From: Cryomorphaceae bacterium | Lineage (GTDB): Bacteria; Bacteroidota; Bacteroidia; Flavobacteriales; Crocinitomicaceae | Direction: 5' to 3' | Length of the DNA stretch: 17,339 bases | NCBI GenBank assembly: GCA_021298235.1 | Contig: JAJTDX010000059.1 | Location: forward strand, 1 to 17,339 | Shown here: positions 1-9,026 of the stretch, piece after piece | Layout of the letters: each line of letters starts with the position of its first letter | How positions within the stretch are numbered: position 1 is the stretch's first letter | Position numbers and translations under genes: made by a program | The notes under the pieces: generated by a model | The model's database searches: none | What the model saw: the letters and a program-made list of their open reading frames with translations, nothing else | What the model was told of the DNA's origin: nothing

Positions 1-689
1 GGTAGATACTCTGCGCTGCTCAGAGAACAACCGTTCTGTTTTTCGAAAAGCTGTTTGCCATGCGAAAAGAATGTTCTGGGGAGTGACCTTCCCATTGAAT
101 CCTTCCATTTTAACGGTGTAGTCCAAATCGTAGGCGTTGCTGTTGAGGGCGTATGAATACGTGATCTTTTCGCCGTCTGAGAGGGTAGAGGTTAGGGTGA
201 TAGCGCTATTGCTCTTCGAAACCACTTCAAATTCGAGTCGACCTGTGCTTATTGTTTTACCATTTAGCTTAAACTTAAGCTGATTAACCGCATCGCCATT
301 TTTAAAAAGCTGGAGCGGGTCTATTTTTTTTACACCCTTTTGCTTTCGTTTTTTAGCAAAATCTCTGTACGCCTCAAATTCCTTAAGCCATACTGAAGAA
401 ACCTTTCCTCCCTTAGTGGAAAATTCTACGATTAGTTTTTCATTTTCTAAGCGAACGAGCTGTTCTTTACGGATTGTAGTCGGAGTTGATTTGTCTGATT
501 TACTTGATTCTTTGACTTGTTTAACCTCCTCAGCTTTCTTGTTTGAAGCCTGTTCATTTTCTTTCTTTCTTTTTTCGGCCAACTCAATTTCTTGTTTACG
601 GAGCTCTTCTTCCGACGGCTGGTTGATAATGGCAAAAACTGACAGGATCAACCCGATCAGTACTAAACCTATGAGTGAATTTCTATCCA

Positions 690-690
<1 letters not shown>
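1..690 (-). CDS. yidC: Membrane protein insertase YidC, N-terminal part (cut by window edge)
   Basis: YidC/Oxa1-family insertase places proteins into the inner membrane, alone or with SecYEG. The visible 230 residues begin MDRNSLIGLVLIGLILSVF, a single N-terminal membrane segment typical of Bacteroidota YidC. A Lys/Glu-rich linker (about residues 24-55) and the start of the periplasmic P1 beta domain follow (for example LVRLENEKLIVEFSTKGG, then ITLTSTLSDGEKITYSY). The frame stays open to base 1, so the insertase core lies outside the window. Two in-frame ATG codons are adjacent, at 693 and 690. The second gives the family's usual MDRN start. Either one overlaps the TGA stop of the upstream pyrG, so the two genes are almost certainly co-transcribed and translationally coupled, a neighbourhood common in Bacteroidota. 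Identification rests on the N-terminus and the P1 region only. Confidence 0.9.
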
Positions 691-2358
<1,668 letters not shown>

Positions 2359-2396
2359 CCGAAAAAAGAATGGAATTGTAAAATAATATCCACAAT

Positions 2397-3302
2397 TCAG
2401 TAGGACCAGCTGTCATTAACCCCACCATTGAAATACAGTATGGAGGATCTCGCTTTTTTCGAATCAAAAACCGGGCATCCTTGTTCGTCTAGAACAGGAT
2501 AGTGTGGTGTATTTCTCTTTACACATCGAGGGAGCCATACGAGGTCGTGCATGGCACGGTTTTGTAGATAATGTCTTAATTTTTCACTGTCCACTCCAAC
2601 TTTATAGCTAAGCCAGCTGTAATTGCCTAACATGTGATCAAAACCAAAATAAGCAATGCCATGACTTGTCTTTCCAAAAGGCTTGTCTTCTAAAATGCGG
2701 AATCCGTTAGGACACCCCTTAAAGGCAACCTTAGTCCAGTTTGTTTCTGACGTTTCACCTGTCCAGATAGAAAAACCAGCTGAATATTTCCAAGAGCTAT
2801 CACGATAGGCGAGGGCGATATGGCCTGTTCGAAATCTGTCCTTGCCCTGACCTCCGAAAATATCGTTTTCGAACAATAGAGAAAAATTTTCAACATGTAC
2901 CCCCCATCCACCAGATCGCTGGGAGGAGCCAATGTTGTCTTTGTACCAAATGTAATTGTACGCCAGCCCGAGATTTCGTTTTGTATTGTGGAAGAGACCA
3001 TTGAGTTGAAAATCTTCATGTGTATTTTCATTTCCAGCAAGTAAAACTAATCCGGCAGAGCATCTCGACTGAAAAAAACGCCGTCGATCTCCAAGATCTG
3101 ACAGTCGAAATGTCAACTGTTCCCCCATGTTCAACTGATAAAATCGGTCTGTAAAAAAGGAATTGAGGTGAATTCCGAAATTATTGGTGTGTGTGCCGAA
3201 CTGAAAAGTCACTCCTGCTTTCCAGCCAAACTTTGGGTTTTCTGTGAATTGAGAAAAACACTTTAAAGGAAGAAGTGCCAAGAAAAGTATTCGCATGCGC
3301 AT
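2397..3302 (-). CDS. Secreted 'polymorphic toxin type 23' family protein, barrel-like
   Basis: The 301-residue product has a short signal peptide (MRMRILFLALLPLKCFSQ, about 1-18) and then a single domain filling the rest. I recognise the Bacteroidota family labelled polymorphic toxin type 23 from its order of motifs: ENDIFG (145-150), DRFRTG (155-160), GVDSEKLR (236-243) and QNRAMHD (247-253), ending in a strand and a terminal Tyr. Strands of alternating aromatic and polar residues (for example WKAGVTFQFGTH, GIHLNSFF, HIALAYRD, KYSAGFSIW) and the C-terminal aromatic residue suggest an outer-membrane beta barrel; this is inference. Four cysteines remain in the mature part (81, 197, 260, 276). 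The ATG at 3302 (or 3296) is preferred because it begins the signal peptide. The frame is open up to 3371, but that extension would run through the gap shared with the divergent kinase gene. No secretion or RHS repeat region and no immunity gene are nearby. Confidence 0.75.
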   Translation of the reverse strand: MRMRILFLALLPLKCFSQFTENPKFGWKAGVTFQFGTHTNNFGIHLNSFFTDRFYQLNMGEQLTFRLSDLGDRRRFFQSRCSAGLVLLAGNENTHEDFQLNGLFHNTKRNLGLAYNYIWYKDNIGSSQRSGGWGVHVENFSLLFENDIFGGQGKDRFRTGHIALAYRDSSWKYSAGFSIWTGETSETNWTKVAFKGCPNGFRILEDKPFGKTSHGIAYFGFDHMLGNYSWLSYKVGVDSEKLRHYLQNRAMHDLVWLPRCVKRNTPHYPVLDEQGCPVFDSKKARSSILYFNGGVNDSWSY

Positions 3303-3304
3303 AA

Positions 3305-3376
3305 AACAAAAGTGCCAAAAAACATTCCAAAAGACTATATTGGGGAGCGCAGCTGATTGGCTGGTTTTCATATGGT
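3305..3376 (+). other. In-frame extension of the kinase gene without a standard start codon; A6 tract at 3317-3322
   Basis: In the reading frame of the downstream kinase, 24 codons between the stop TAA at 3302-3304 and the TTG at 3377 encode a segment containing KRLYWGAQLIGWFSYG. This is the typical start of the first membrane helix in LytS-type kinases. No ATG, GTG or TTG precedes it in this frame. An ATG at 3295 in the next frame would join if one A of the six-A run at 3317-3322 were absent, giving MRIKQKCQKHSKRLYW and a kinase of about 348 residues. This may be a sequence error, a real frameshift or a slippage-controlled start. Confidence 0.5.
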
Positions 3377-4342
3377 TTGTTAGTTTTTTTAGCCACCTAC
3401 GCAGAGTCCCCCGAGAAAATAGACCTTTCCTTTTTATTAAATATTTCCTCTCTTTTATTTTTTGGACTTGGATTCACACATCTGATGAGAACTTATTTTC
3501 TGAAAACCAATTGGTTGGATGTCAAGTTGTTTCCGCTTATCCCAAGAATACTTCTAATCTCATTCATATGTTCCTTGTGCATTGGGATTGGAACAGAGCT
3601 GGTCGGCATTCTTGCATCCACTAAAGATACACCCTTTGATCTTTTAGACTCATTAATTACAGTTTTTGCACTTTTAATCCTGGTGATCTTCTGGAATTCA
3701 GTGTATTTTACCTTTCATTTCTTTCAGAAATCGCGTCAACAGGAATTGAATAATATTTCTTTGGAGGCAAGCAGGAATGAGATTGAATTAAAAAATCTTC
3801 TTTCCCAGCTGAATCCTCATTTTTTGTTTAATTCATTGAATAGTATTCGTGCATTGATAGATCTCGAACCAAAAAAAGCGAAAGATGCTGTAACAGCTCT
3901 TTCTTCCTTGTTAAGAAAATCATTGCTAATTGGAAAAGAAGAGCTTGTTACGATTTCTGCAGAATTGGAATTAGTGGACAGTTATCTGCAATTAGAAAAA
4001 ATAAGATTTGAGGAACGTCTTACAATACAATTTGATATAGATTTAAGCATGAACAAAGAGCTTATTCCTCCCTTTTGCATACAAACACTTGCCGAAAACG
4101 CTATAAAACATGGGATATCAAATTTAAGTAACGGAGGATTGATAATTGTACGTACTTTTAAGGAAATGAATCGTTTGTGTATCGAAGTGCGCAATACAGG
4201 TCGGGTATTAAAAAAAAGAGGAGAGGGGATAGGAATAAAAAACATTCAAAGACGTTTGGATTTGCAGTTTAAGGGCGCAGCTTCTTTTGAATTAATACAA
4301 ACGAAAAATGAAGTGATTGCTAAAATTATGATTGACAATTAA
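3377..4342 (+). CDS. LytS/YehU-type sensor histidine kinase
   Basis: Inner-membrane sensor kinase that would phosphorylate the response regulator encoded 2 bases downstream. Numbering is from the TTG at 3377 (321 residues). Membrane helices lie near 18-37, 52-78 and 90-117, and a first helix is only half included. The dimerisation/phosphoacceptor segment reads LLSQLNPHFLFNSLNS with the predicted phospho-His at 148, as in the His_kinase family PF06580. The ATP-binding part has the N-box AENAIKHG (239-246) and the G-box GEGIGIKNI (282-290). No periplasmic or PAS sensor domain is present, so the signal is probably sensed through the membrane part. The TTG start is doubtful because the conserved first-helix sequence lies just upstream in the same frame without a usable start codon (see 3305-3376). 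It is divergent from the toxin-23 family gene. Confidence 0.85.
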   Translation: MLVFLATYAESPEKIDLSFLLNISSLLFFGLGFTHLMRTYFLKTNWLDVKLFPLIPRILLISFICSLCIGIGTELVGILASTKDTPFDLLDSLITVFALLILVIFWNSVYFTFHFFQKSRQQELNNISLEASRNEIELKNLLSQLNPHFLFNSLNSIRALIDLEPKKAKDAVTALSSLLRKSLLIGKEELVTISAELELVDSYLQLEKIRFEERLTIQFDIDLSMNKELIPPFCIQTLAENAIKHGISNLSNGGLIIVRTFKEMNRLCIEVRNTGRVLKKRGEGIGIKNIQRRLDLQFKGAASFELIQTKNEVIAKIMIDN

Positions 4343-4344
4343 AC

Positions 4345-5088
4345 ATGAAGAATGTCAGAGCTATAATTATTGATGATGAGAGACTTGCGAGGGAAGAGTT
4401 AAAGTCTTTGCTGAAAGAATTCCATGAAATAGAAGTCATTGATGAAGCAAAAAATGGGGAAGAGGCTTTGAACAAAATTCGATTGTTGACGCCTGATTTA
4501 CTCTTTTTAGATATTAACATGCCAGAAATAAACGGCTTGGAACTCCTAAAAAGATTGGAAGTGATTCCAAAAGTGATTTTTATAACCGCATATGATCAAT
4601 ATGCCTTATCAGCATTTGAAGTAAAAGCAGCTGACTATATATTGAAGCCGATCGAGCCTTTGAGATTAAAAGAGGCTCTTGACAAAGTATTACAGTCAGA
4701 TGATGATTTCGTTTCACCGAAACTTAATTCATCTGTACGCAAAAACCGAAAGCTTACCCTAAGTGACAAAGTATTTATCAAGGATGGCGAAAAGTGTTGG
4801 TTCGTTGAATTGAGTAAAATTCGCATGTTGGAATCAGACGGAAACTATGTGAAGGTGTATTTTGACAATTTCAGACCGCTCATCCTCCGTTCATTAAATA
4901 GCCTAGAGGAGAAATTGGATCCTGAATATTTTTTTAGGGCAAACAGAAAATTTATTATCAATCTGCAATGGATCAATGGTATTGAAAATTGGTTTAATGG
5001 CGGCTTACAAGTGGAGCTAAAAGAAGGCGAGAAAATCGAAATCTCCAGAAGGCAGGCAATTCGTTTTCGGGAAATTATGAGTCTTTGA
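4345..5088 (+). CDS. LytTR-family response regulator
   Basis: Cytoplasmic transcription factor and partner of the preceding kinase. The 247 residues contain a receiver domain (about 3-117) with the acidic pair Asp10/Asp11, phosphoacceptor Asp56 in LLFLDINMP, Thr81 in FITAYD and Lys101 in YILKPIEP, so all phosphotransfer residues are in place. A LytTR DNA-binding domain follows from about 135 to 247, including MLESDGNYVKVYF and FFRANRKFIINLQWI, the family's usual strand motifs. LytTR proteins bind pairs of short direct repeats upstream of target genes, often including neighbours. The ATG lies 2 bases after the kinase stop. The gene ends 6 bases before the convergent cvfB-like gene, with no room for a terminator hairpin between them. 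Confidence 0.93.
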   Translation: MKNVRAIIIDDERLAREELKSLLKEFHEIEVIDEAKNGEEALNKIRLLTPDLLFLDINMPEINGLELLKRLEVIPKVIFITAYDQYALSAFEVKAADYILKPIEPLRLKEALDKVLQSDDDFVSPKLNSSVRKNRKLTLSDKVFIKDGEKCWFVELSKIRMLESDGNYVKVYFDNFRPLILRSLNSLEEKLDPEYFFRANRKFIINLQWINGIENWFNGGLQVELKEGEKIEISRRQAIRFREIMSL

Positions 5089-5094
5089 ATAAAC

Positions 5095-5922
5095 TCAGTC
5101 AATCAGTTGAATGCCTTCCGGCGTGATATCTATATGCCTGTTTTTGTATAATTTCCCAACTGTTTGCTTGAATAATTTCTTACTCATTCCTGCAATTTCA
5201 CGTATCTGATCTGGGTCACTTTTATCTGTTAAAGGCAGTAATCCTATTTCTTTCACGAGGGACATCAGTTTTTCTTCAGCATCATCAAATCTCTTCACGC
5301 CAATTTGTTCAAGCCTGATATCCAACTTACCATCCTCACGTACATTCAGCACATACCCTCGCAAGCGTTCCCCTCGTTTTAGTGGCTTGTTGATATCGTT
5401 TCTGTAAATAATTCCTTGGTAGAGATCGTCTGCAATAACCTTTAGTCCAAGATCTGTTTTTTCACAGATTAAAAGTTCCACCTCTTTCCCTGCTAAGTCG
5501 AAATCTGAGCAAGGCTTGAGAAATTTATTAACTTTCATGGATGCATAGAGTCGATCGGTGGCCTGGTCCAATTGTAGAGTAACCAGATAAGATTTTCCCT
5601 CTTCCATCCGCTGATTTTGCTCCTTGAATGGTACAAGCAGCTCTTTTTCTAGTCCCCAATCCAAAAAAGCACCATACAAATTAACCGAGGTCGTCTTCAA
5701 ATAGGCATAACCATATAAATTAATCTTTGGATGTTCGGTGGTTGCTACTAATCGGTCCTCGGAATCCTTGTAAAGAAATACGGTTATTTTATCTCCAATC
5801 ACTGCTCCCTCTGGTGTATATTTTCCCGGCAAGAGAACATCATTACCTTCCTCATCTCCAAGATAAGCACCAGGCGCGGTAAAACGCAGTATTTCAAGAA
5901 TGTTGTACTCGCCAAGAATCAT
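5095..5922 (-). CDS. CvfB-like S1-domain RNA-binding protein
   Basis: The 275-residue product matches the CvfB/YitL family, made of three S1-type OB folds and a C-terminal winged helix and known from Staphylococcus as an RNA-binding regulator. The first fold covers about 5-65 (NDVLLPGKYTPEGAVIGDKITVFLY). The second covers about 72-135 (GYAYLKTTSVNLYGAFLDWG), and the third about 145-212. The end shows the winged-helix signature LTDKSDPDQIREIAGMSKK followed by FKQTVGKLYK. Its molecular target in Bacteroidota is not known to me. It starts 4 bases after the stop of the universal stress gene, so the two are almost certainly one transcript, and the function may be linked to stress responses. The ATG at 5922 gives the family's usual short N-terminus. 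Confidence 0.88.
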   Translation of the reverse strand: MILGEYNILEILRFTAPGAYLGDEEGNDVLLPGKYTPEGAVIGDKITVFLYKDSEDRLVATTEHPKINLYGYAYLKTTSVNLYGAFLDWGLEKELLVPFKEQNQRMEEGKSYLVTLQLDQATDRLYASMKVNKFLKPCSDFDLAGKEVELLICEKTDLGLKVIADDLYQGIIYRNDINKPLKRGERLRGYVLNVREDGKLDIRLEQIGVKRFDDAEEKLMSLVKEIGLLPLTDKSDPDQIREIAGMSKKLFKQTVGKLYKNRHIDITPEGIQLID

Positions 5923-5926
5923 CCCC

Positions 5927-6733
5927 TTAAAAGTAAAGGTTGGATGCCGGCTTGGATTTGAGGATCAAGCAAGGAAGCTTACTTTCATTCGTGATAAGTG
6001 ATTGCGCAAAGGTGTCGAACTGAGGCAATAAACTTTCAGTATGATAGGCAATTGCCACCATATCAATTTCATTTTTTTGCGCATATGCAATGATCTTTTT
6101 TGAATAAGACCCTCCGGGAGGTATCAGCTCCACTATACATGGAACCTTACGTTCTTCGTATTGATTCTTTACGATTAGAATTCTATTCTTCATCTTGATG
6201 CTCAACGATTCATCGTGTTGTTTTTCACCTACTACATGAACCTTTGCGCCAAAAATTGCGGCCAAGTCTCCGGCATTGTTGATAATCTGTAAGCTCTCTT
6301 TTGTAAGGTCAATCGGCACGACAATATTCTTAATATCCCTGATAGGTGTGTCCTTTTGAAGAATAATAAATGGTGTGTCAGAGCTGGTAACAACTTTCAT
6401 AGCATTGCTCCCTAATAATTTTTGAAGTCCTAAAGCACCATGAGTACCCATGATAATTAATTGGGCCCCATCTTTTTTTGCCAGACTACTTATCTGATCG
6501 AAAATCGATCCTTCTCTCACGGATTTTGAAAAGGTGACTCCACTGTGAACCTCTGCCTTTGAGATTATTTCATCCAACTTAGCTATAGCTTTTGGTGCAT
6601 CTGACTTAGAAGCTACAACGTGAAGAAGTCGAATTTCAACATTAACATGTTTTGACAAGTGGATGGCATATTTCAATGCAACATCTCCAACTGGTGTGAA
6701 ATCATGGGGAACAAGATAGAGGTTTGAGCTCAT
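5927..6733 (-). CDS. Tandem universal stress protein (UspA family)
   Basis: The 268-residue product has two Usp alpha/beta domains (about 3-126 and 136-262), a layout common in Bacteroidota. The first domain starts with NLYLVPHDFTPVGDVALKYA and carries an ATP-binding loop of the form GTHG...GS (Gly96, Gly99, Gly108-Ser109), with one residue fewer than the textbook spacing. The second domain begins IKNIVVPIDLTKES and has no recognisable nucleotide loop, so it is probably structural. Usp proteins help survival under starvation or stress, but the specific role here cannot be read from sequence. The ATG at 6733 is followed directly by the first strand. A TAATTTTG element lies 19 bases upstream, and the downstream cvfB-like gene follows after 4 bases. 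Confidence 0.92.
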   Translation of the reverse strand: MSSNLYLVPHDFTPVGDVALKYAIHLSKHVNVEIRLLHVVASKSDAPKAIAKLDEIISKAEVHSGVTFSKSVREGSIFDQISSLAKKDGAQLIIMGTHGALGLQKLLGSNAMKVVTSSDTPFIILQKDTPIRDIKNIVVPIDLTKESLQIINNAGDLAAIFGAKVHVVGEKQHDESLSIKMKNRILIVKNQYEERKVPCIVELIPPGGSYSKKIIAYAQKNEIDMVAIAYHTESLLPQFDTFAQSLITNESKLPCLILKSKPASNLYF

Positions 6734-6751
6734 GTATTATTGTTAGTACTT

Positions 6752-6759
6752 CAAAATTA
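6752..6759 (-). promoter_or_regulatory. Predicted -7 promoter element of the usp-cvfB pair
   Basis: The minus strand reads TAATTTTG here, an exact TAnnTTTG match, with the usp ATG starting 19 bases downstream. No clear TTG lies 17-23 bases upstream, so the -33 part is weak. Confidence 0.4.
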
Positions 6760-6819
6760 GACAATTCCCATGGTTTAAAAGGATATATTTATTCACATTG
6801 GACTGCTGAAAAGGTAATA

Positions 6820-7914
6820 TTAATTTCTTTTTTTACGAGACGAGTTGCCTGATCCAGTTGTTGTATTTAGGGAGTTTGGATTTCGTTTATCCCGTTTATT
6901 AATCTTTTTATCCAACTTTTCTTTTTTCTCTTGTTCTTCCTTGTTTTCTTCTCCTGGCAACGCCGACTTATGTTCTGAACCACCTGCAGGTGCATTGGCA
7001 TCCGAAGGGTTCTGCCATTTATCTTTTATTTGTTGCTTTTCAATTTTCCCAGTCTTCTCGTTCCGAATATACACCTCTTTTGTAGTCCCATCCGCTTTAT
7101 TGACACCGATCACATCCTCTTTCAATTCCCATTTATCACCTTTGAAATAAAATGCGTCATAGGATAAGTCGGGAACATAAAAGGAATAAAACCCCACCAA
7201 TGCAGGTGACTCCGGTGACAAATGATCGTAAATTATTCGGTCATACTCAGGTTCATATTTCAGAGAAATCGATACTTTTTTTGAATGCTCGAAGAACACT
7301 CTCTTGACTGTGGTTTTATTGATTTTGAATACCGGGCTGCCTAATTTTGGTTTTCCTCCTGTAAAATAGAGTACATCAATGAGCTTAATGGTACTCGAGG
7401 AATTATTTCCGTCCCATCCCAATAAAACATATGCTTGTTTGGATCCTTTTGCCTTAGGTATAATTTTATAATATAGCGCACCGTACCAATGCTCTTGATC
7501 TAAAATTCCCTCAGGTTTTTGGGGTAGGTTAGGGTCCTCTACTAATTCACTTAATATAATTTCATTTCTATCTTTTTTCAAAACGAAACAAACATAACGC
7601 TGAGTTTGATCGGAAAGCTCTACATTCCAATTTACAATGCGAACCAGGCCATCCGGACTATCCACAAAACCAATGGTCTTCAAGTCCTGAAAAGTGTATT
7701 CAATTGCTCCGGGCTTCCGAAGCGTTTGCTCCATATATTTCTTAAGTATTTGGTTAACACTGTCCTTTTCAGAATCTTTCGTTTGAGCTCTCAATGAATT
7801 CAAAATCATTGAAAGTGTATCTTCCCGAAACCTCATTTCGGAAAAATCAGAGTTTTGACCTAAACTTAGTTTAGTCAAAACCATGAAAAGAACCGAAAGA
7901 AGGCATTTATTCAT
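6820..7914 (-). CDS. Unrecognised secreted protein with basic, low-complexity C-terminus
   Basis: I do not recognise a named family. The 364-residue product starts with a signal peptide (MNKCLLSVLFMVLTKLSLGQ, cleavage near 20). A helical segment follows (about 25-70, with many charged residues), then a mixed alpha/beta region (about 75-290) rich in aromatic residues, for example HWYGALYYKIIP, YVLLGWDGNNSSSTIKLIDVLYF and FYSFYVPDLSYDAFYFKGDKW. The last about 45 residues are low complexity and mostly Lys, Glu, Asn and Ser, ending SSRKKRN. This is probably a periplasmic or surface protein. The gap to the upstream dinB-like gene is only 30 bases, so it is likely the last gene of the transcript that begins with the L,D-transpeptidase. 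There is an 86-base gap to the usp gene downstream. Confidence 0.8.
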   Translation of the reverse strand: MNKCLLSVLFMVLTKLSLGQNSDFSEMRFREDTLSMILNSLRAQTKDSEKDSVNQILKKYMEQTLRKPGAIEYTFQDLKTIGFVDSPDGLVRIVNWNVELSDQTQRYVCFVLKKDRNEIILSELVEDPNLPQKPEGILDQEHWYGALYYKIIPKAKGSKQAYVLLGWDGNNSSSTIKLIDVLYFTGGKPKLGSPVFKINKTTVKRVFFEHSKKVSISLKYEPEYDRIIYDHLSPESPALVGFYSFYVPDLSYDAFYFKGDKWELKEDVIGVNKADGTTKEVYIRNEKTGKIEKQQIKDKWQNPSDANAPAGGSEHKSALPGEENKEEQEKKEKLDKKINKRDKRNPNSLNTTTGSGNSSRKKRN

Positions 7915-7944
7915 ATGCGTAAGAACGTTTAACTTAAGGTTTTG

Positions 7945-8349
7945 TTACTCTTCAAGAACAAGAAGCGTTAAATTAGGCAGAGGAATACCGTCCTGCTTTA
8001 GTTTCATAATGATTTGTGCACGGTGATAGGTATTGTGTTCAAGAACACTAAATAGGAAATTAAATCGTTTTTCCAAATCAGTTTCGCTTTGCTCGAGCAA
8101 ACTCAAGGTTGTTCTATAGTTTTCGACTTGAAGTTTTTCAAACCAAGAGTTCGGCAGCATGTCCCATTCGTCTGATTCCGGTTTTGTAGCAGCAAATCTA
8201 CAATTGAATATATGGTGAATGTTCAGAACATGAGAAACAAGCTTTGTTATTTCGAGCGACACTTGATCTTCATATACCTCCAGGTGTCTGATTAGCGCAA
8301 GATTCATGAGGTGATCTCGCTGCAATTTTGACATCAAAAGTGACTCCAT
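7945..8349 (-). CDS. DinB/YfiT-fold putative metal-dependent protein
   Basis: The 134-residue product is a four-helix-bundle protein of the DinB superfamily. The metal-site histidines are visible: the first is in SHVLNIHHIFN (His45 or His46), and the HxxxH pair His105/His109 is in LEHNTYHRAQI. Family members act as thiol-dependent transferases or have no known reaction, so no substrate is assigned. The length is slightly short compared with the usual 150-170 residues. The ATG at 8349 overlaps the last base of the rpe stop codon in a TAATG junction, which suggests translational coupling. A second in-frame ATG five codons later (8334) is possible and would remove MESLL. Confidence 0.8.
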   Translation of the reverse strand: MESLLMSKLQRDHLMNLALIRHLEVYEDQVSLEITKLVSHVLNIHHIFNCRFAATKPESDEWDMLPNSWFEKLQVENYRTTLSLLEQSETDLEKRFNFLFSVLEHNTYHRAQIIMKLKQDGIPLPNLTLLVLEE

Positions 8350-9002
8350 TAACGAAGCATTTTGAGCGCTGCAATTGTTTCCGATGGCTCCGCAGAGTTG
8401 AACACAAAACTTCCGGCAACAAGCACATCAGCACCTGCTTTTACAAGCTCTGCACCTGTTTCAAGATTCACGCCCCCATCTACTTCAACTAGGGCTGAAG
8501 AACCAGTTTTGTGGATGAGATTTTTTGTTTGTTCTACCTTCAAAATTGCATTTCGAATGAATTTCTGTCCGCCAAAACCTGGATTTACTGACATAATTAA
8601 AACCAGGTCTAACTCATGGATAATATCGACAAGCAGATCAACTGGTGTATGCGGATTTAGGGCAACACCGGCTTTCATTCCCTCTGATTTAATCGCCTGA
8701 ACAGTTCTGTGAAGATGTGTACAAGCTTCGTAATGAACAGTAAGTATATCTGCACCGGAATTTTTGAAGTCAACGATATATTTGTCTGGATCTTGAATCA
8801 TAAGATGTACATCCAAAGGACGTTGTGCATGCTTCTTAATCGCTTGAATTACAGGGAATCCAAAGGAAATATTTGGAACAAATGCTCCATCCATTACATC
8901 CACGTGGAACCAATCGGCAGCAGAGGAATTGATCATTTCAACGTCACGCTGAATATTTCCAAAATCACAAGAGAGAACAGAAGGGGAGATTAGAACAGCC
9001 AT
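8349..9002 (-). CDS. rpe: Ribulose-phosphate 3-epimerase
   Basis: Interconverts D-ribulose 5-phosphate and D-xylulose 5-phosphate in the pentose phosphate pathway. The 217-residue TIM barrel has the normal length. Metal and catalytic residues are all present: His33 and Asp35 in WFHVDVMDG, His66 in DVHLMIQDP and Asp175 in VEVDGGVN. The flexible loop MSVNPGFGGQKFI (138-150) and the phosphate-binding ends DGGVN and LVAGSFVF also match the family. The ATG at 9002 gives MAVLISPSVLSCDF, the family's typical start. It lies 24 bases after the L,D-transpeptidase stop and overlaps the following dinB-like gene by one base, so it is probably read from an upstream promoter. Confidence 0.96.
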   Translation of the reverse strand: MAVLISPSVLSCDFGNIQRDVEMINSSAADWFHVDVMDGAFVPNISFGFPVIQAIKKHAQRPLDVHLMIQDPDKYIVDFKNSGADILTVHYEACTHLHRTVQAIKSEGMKAGVALNPHTPVDLLVDIIHELDLVLIMSVNPGFGGQKFIRNAILKVEQTKNLIHKTGSSALVEVDGGVNLETGAELVKAGADVLVAGSFVFNSAEPSETIAALKMLR

Positions 9003-9026
9003 TTTAGTGTAAAGTTAAAAAGTATT

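Noticed and set aside
2397..3302. Toxin-immunity system
   Set aside because: No immunity gene or delivery module is next to the toxin-23 family gene, so a functional toxin locus is not supported.
3295..3624. Open frame on the plus strand starting at the ATG at 3295
   Set aside because: It overlaps the kinase gene in a different frame, has no family resemblance and runs against the conserved kinase sequence. Only its first nine codons are of interest as a possible kinase start.
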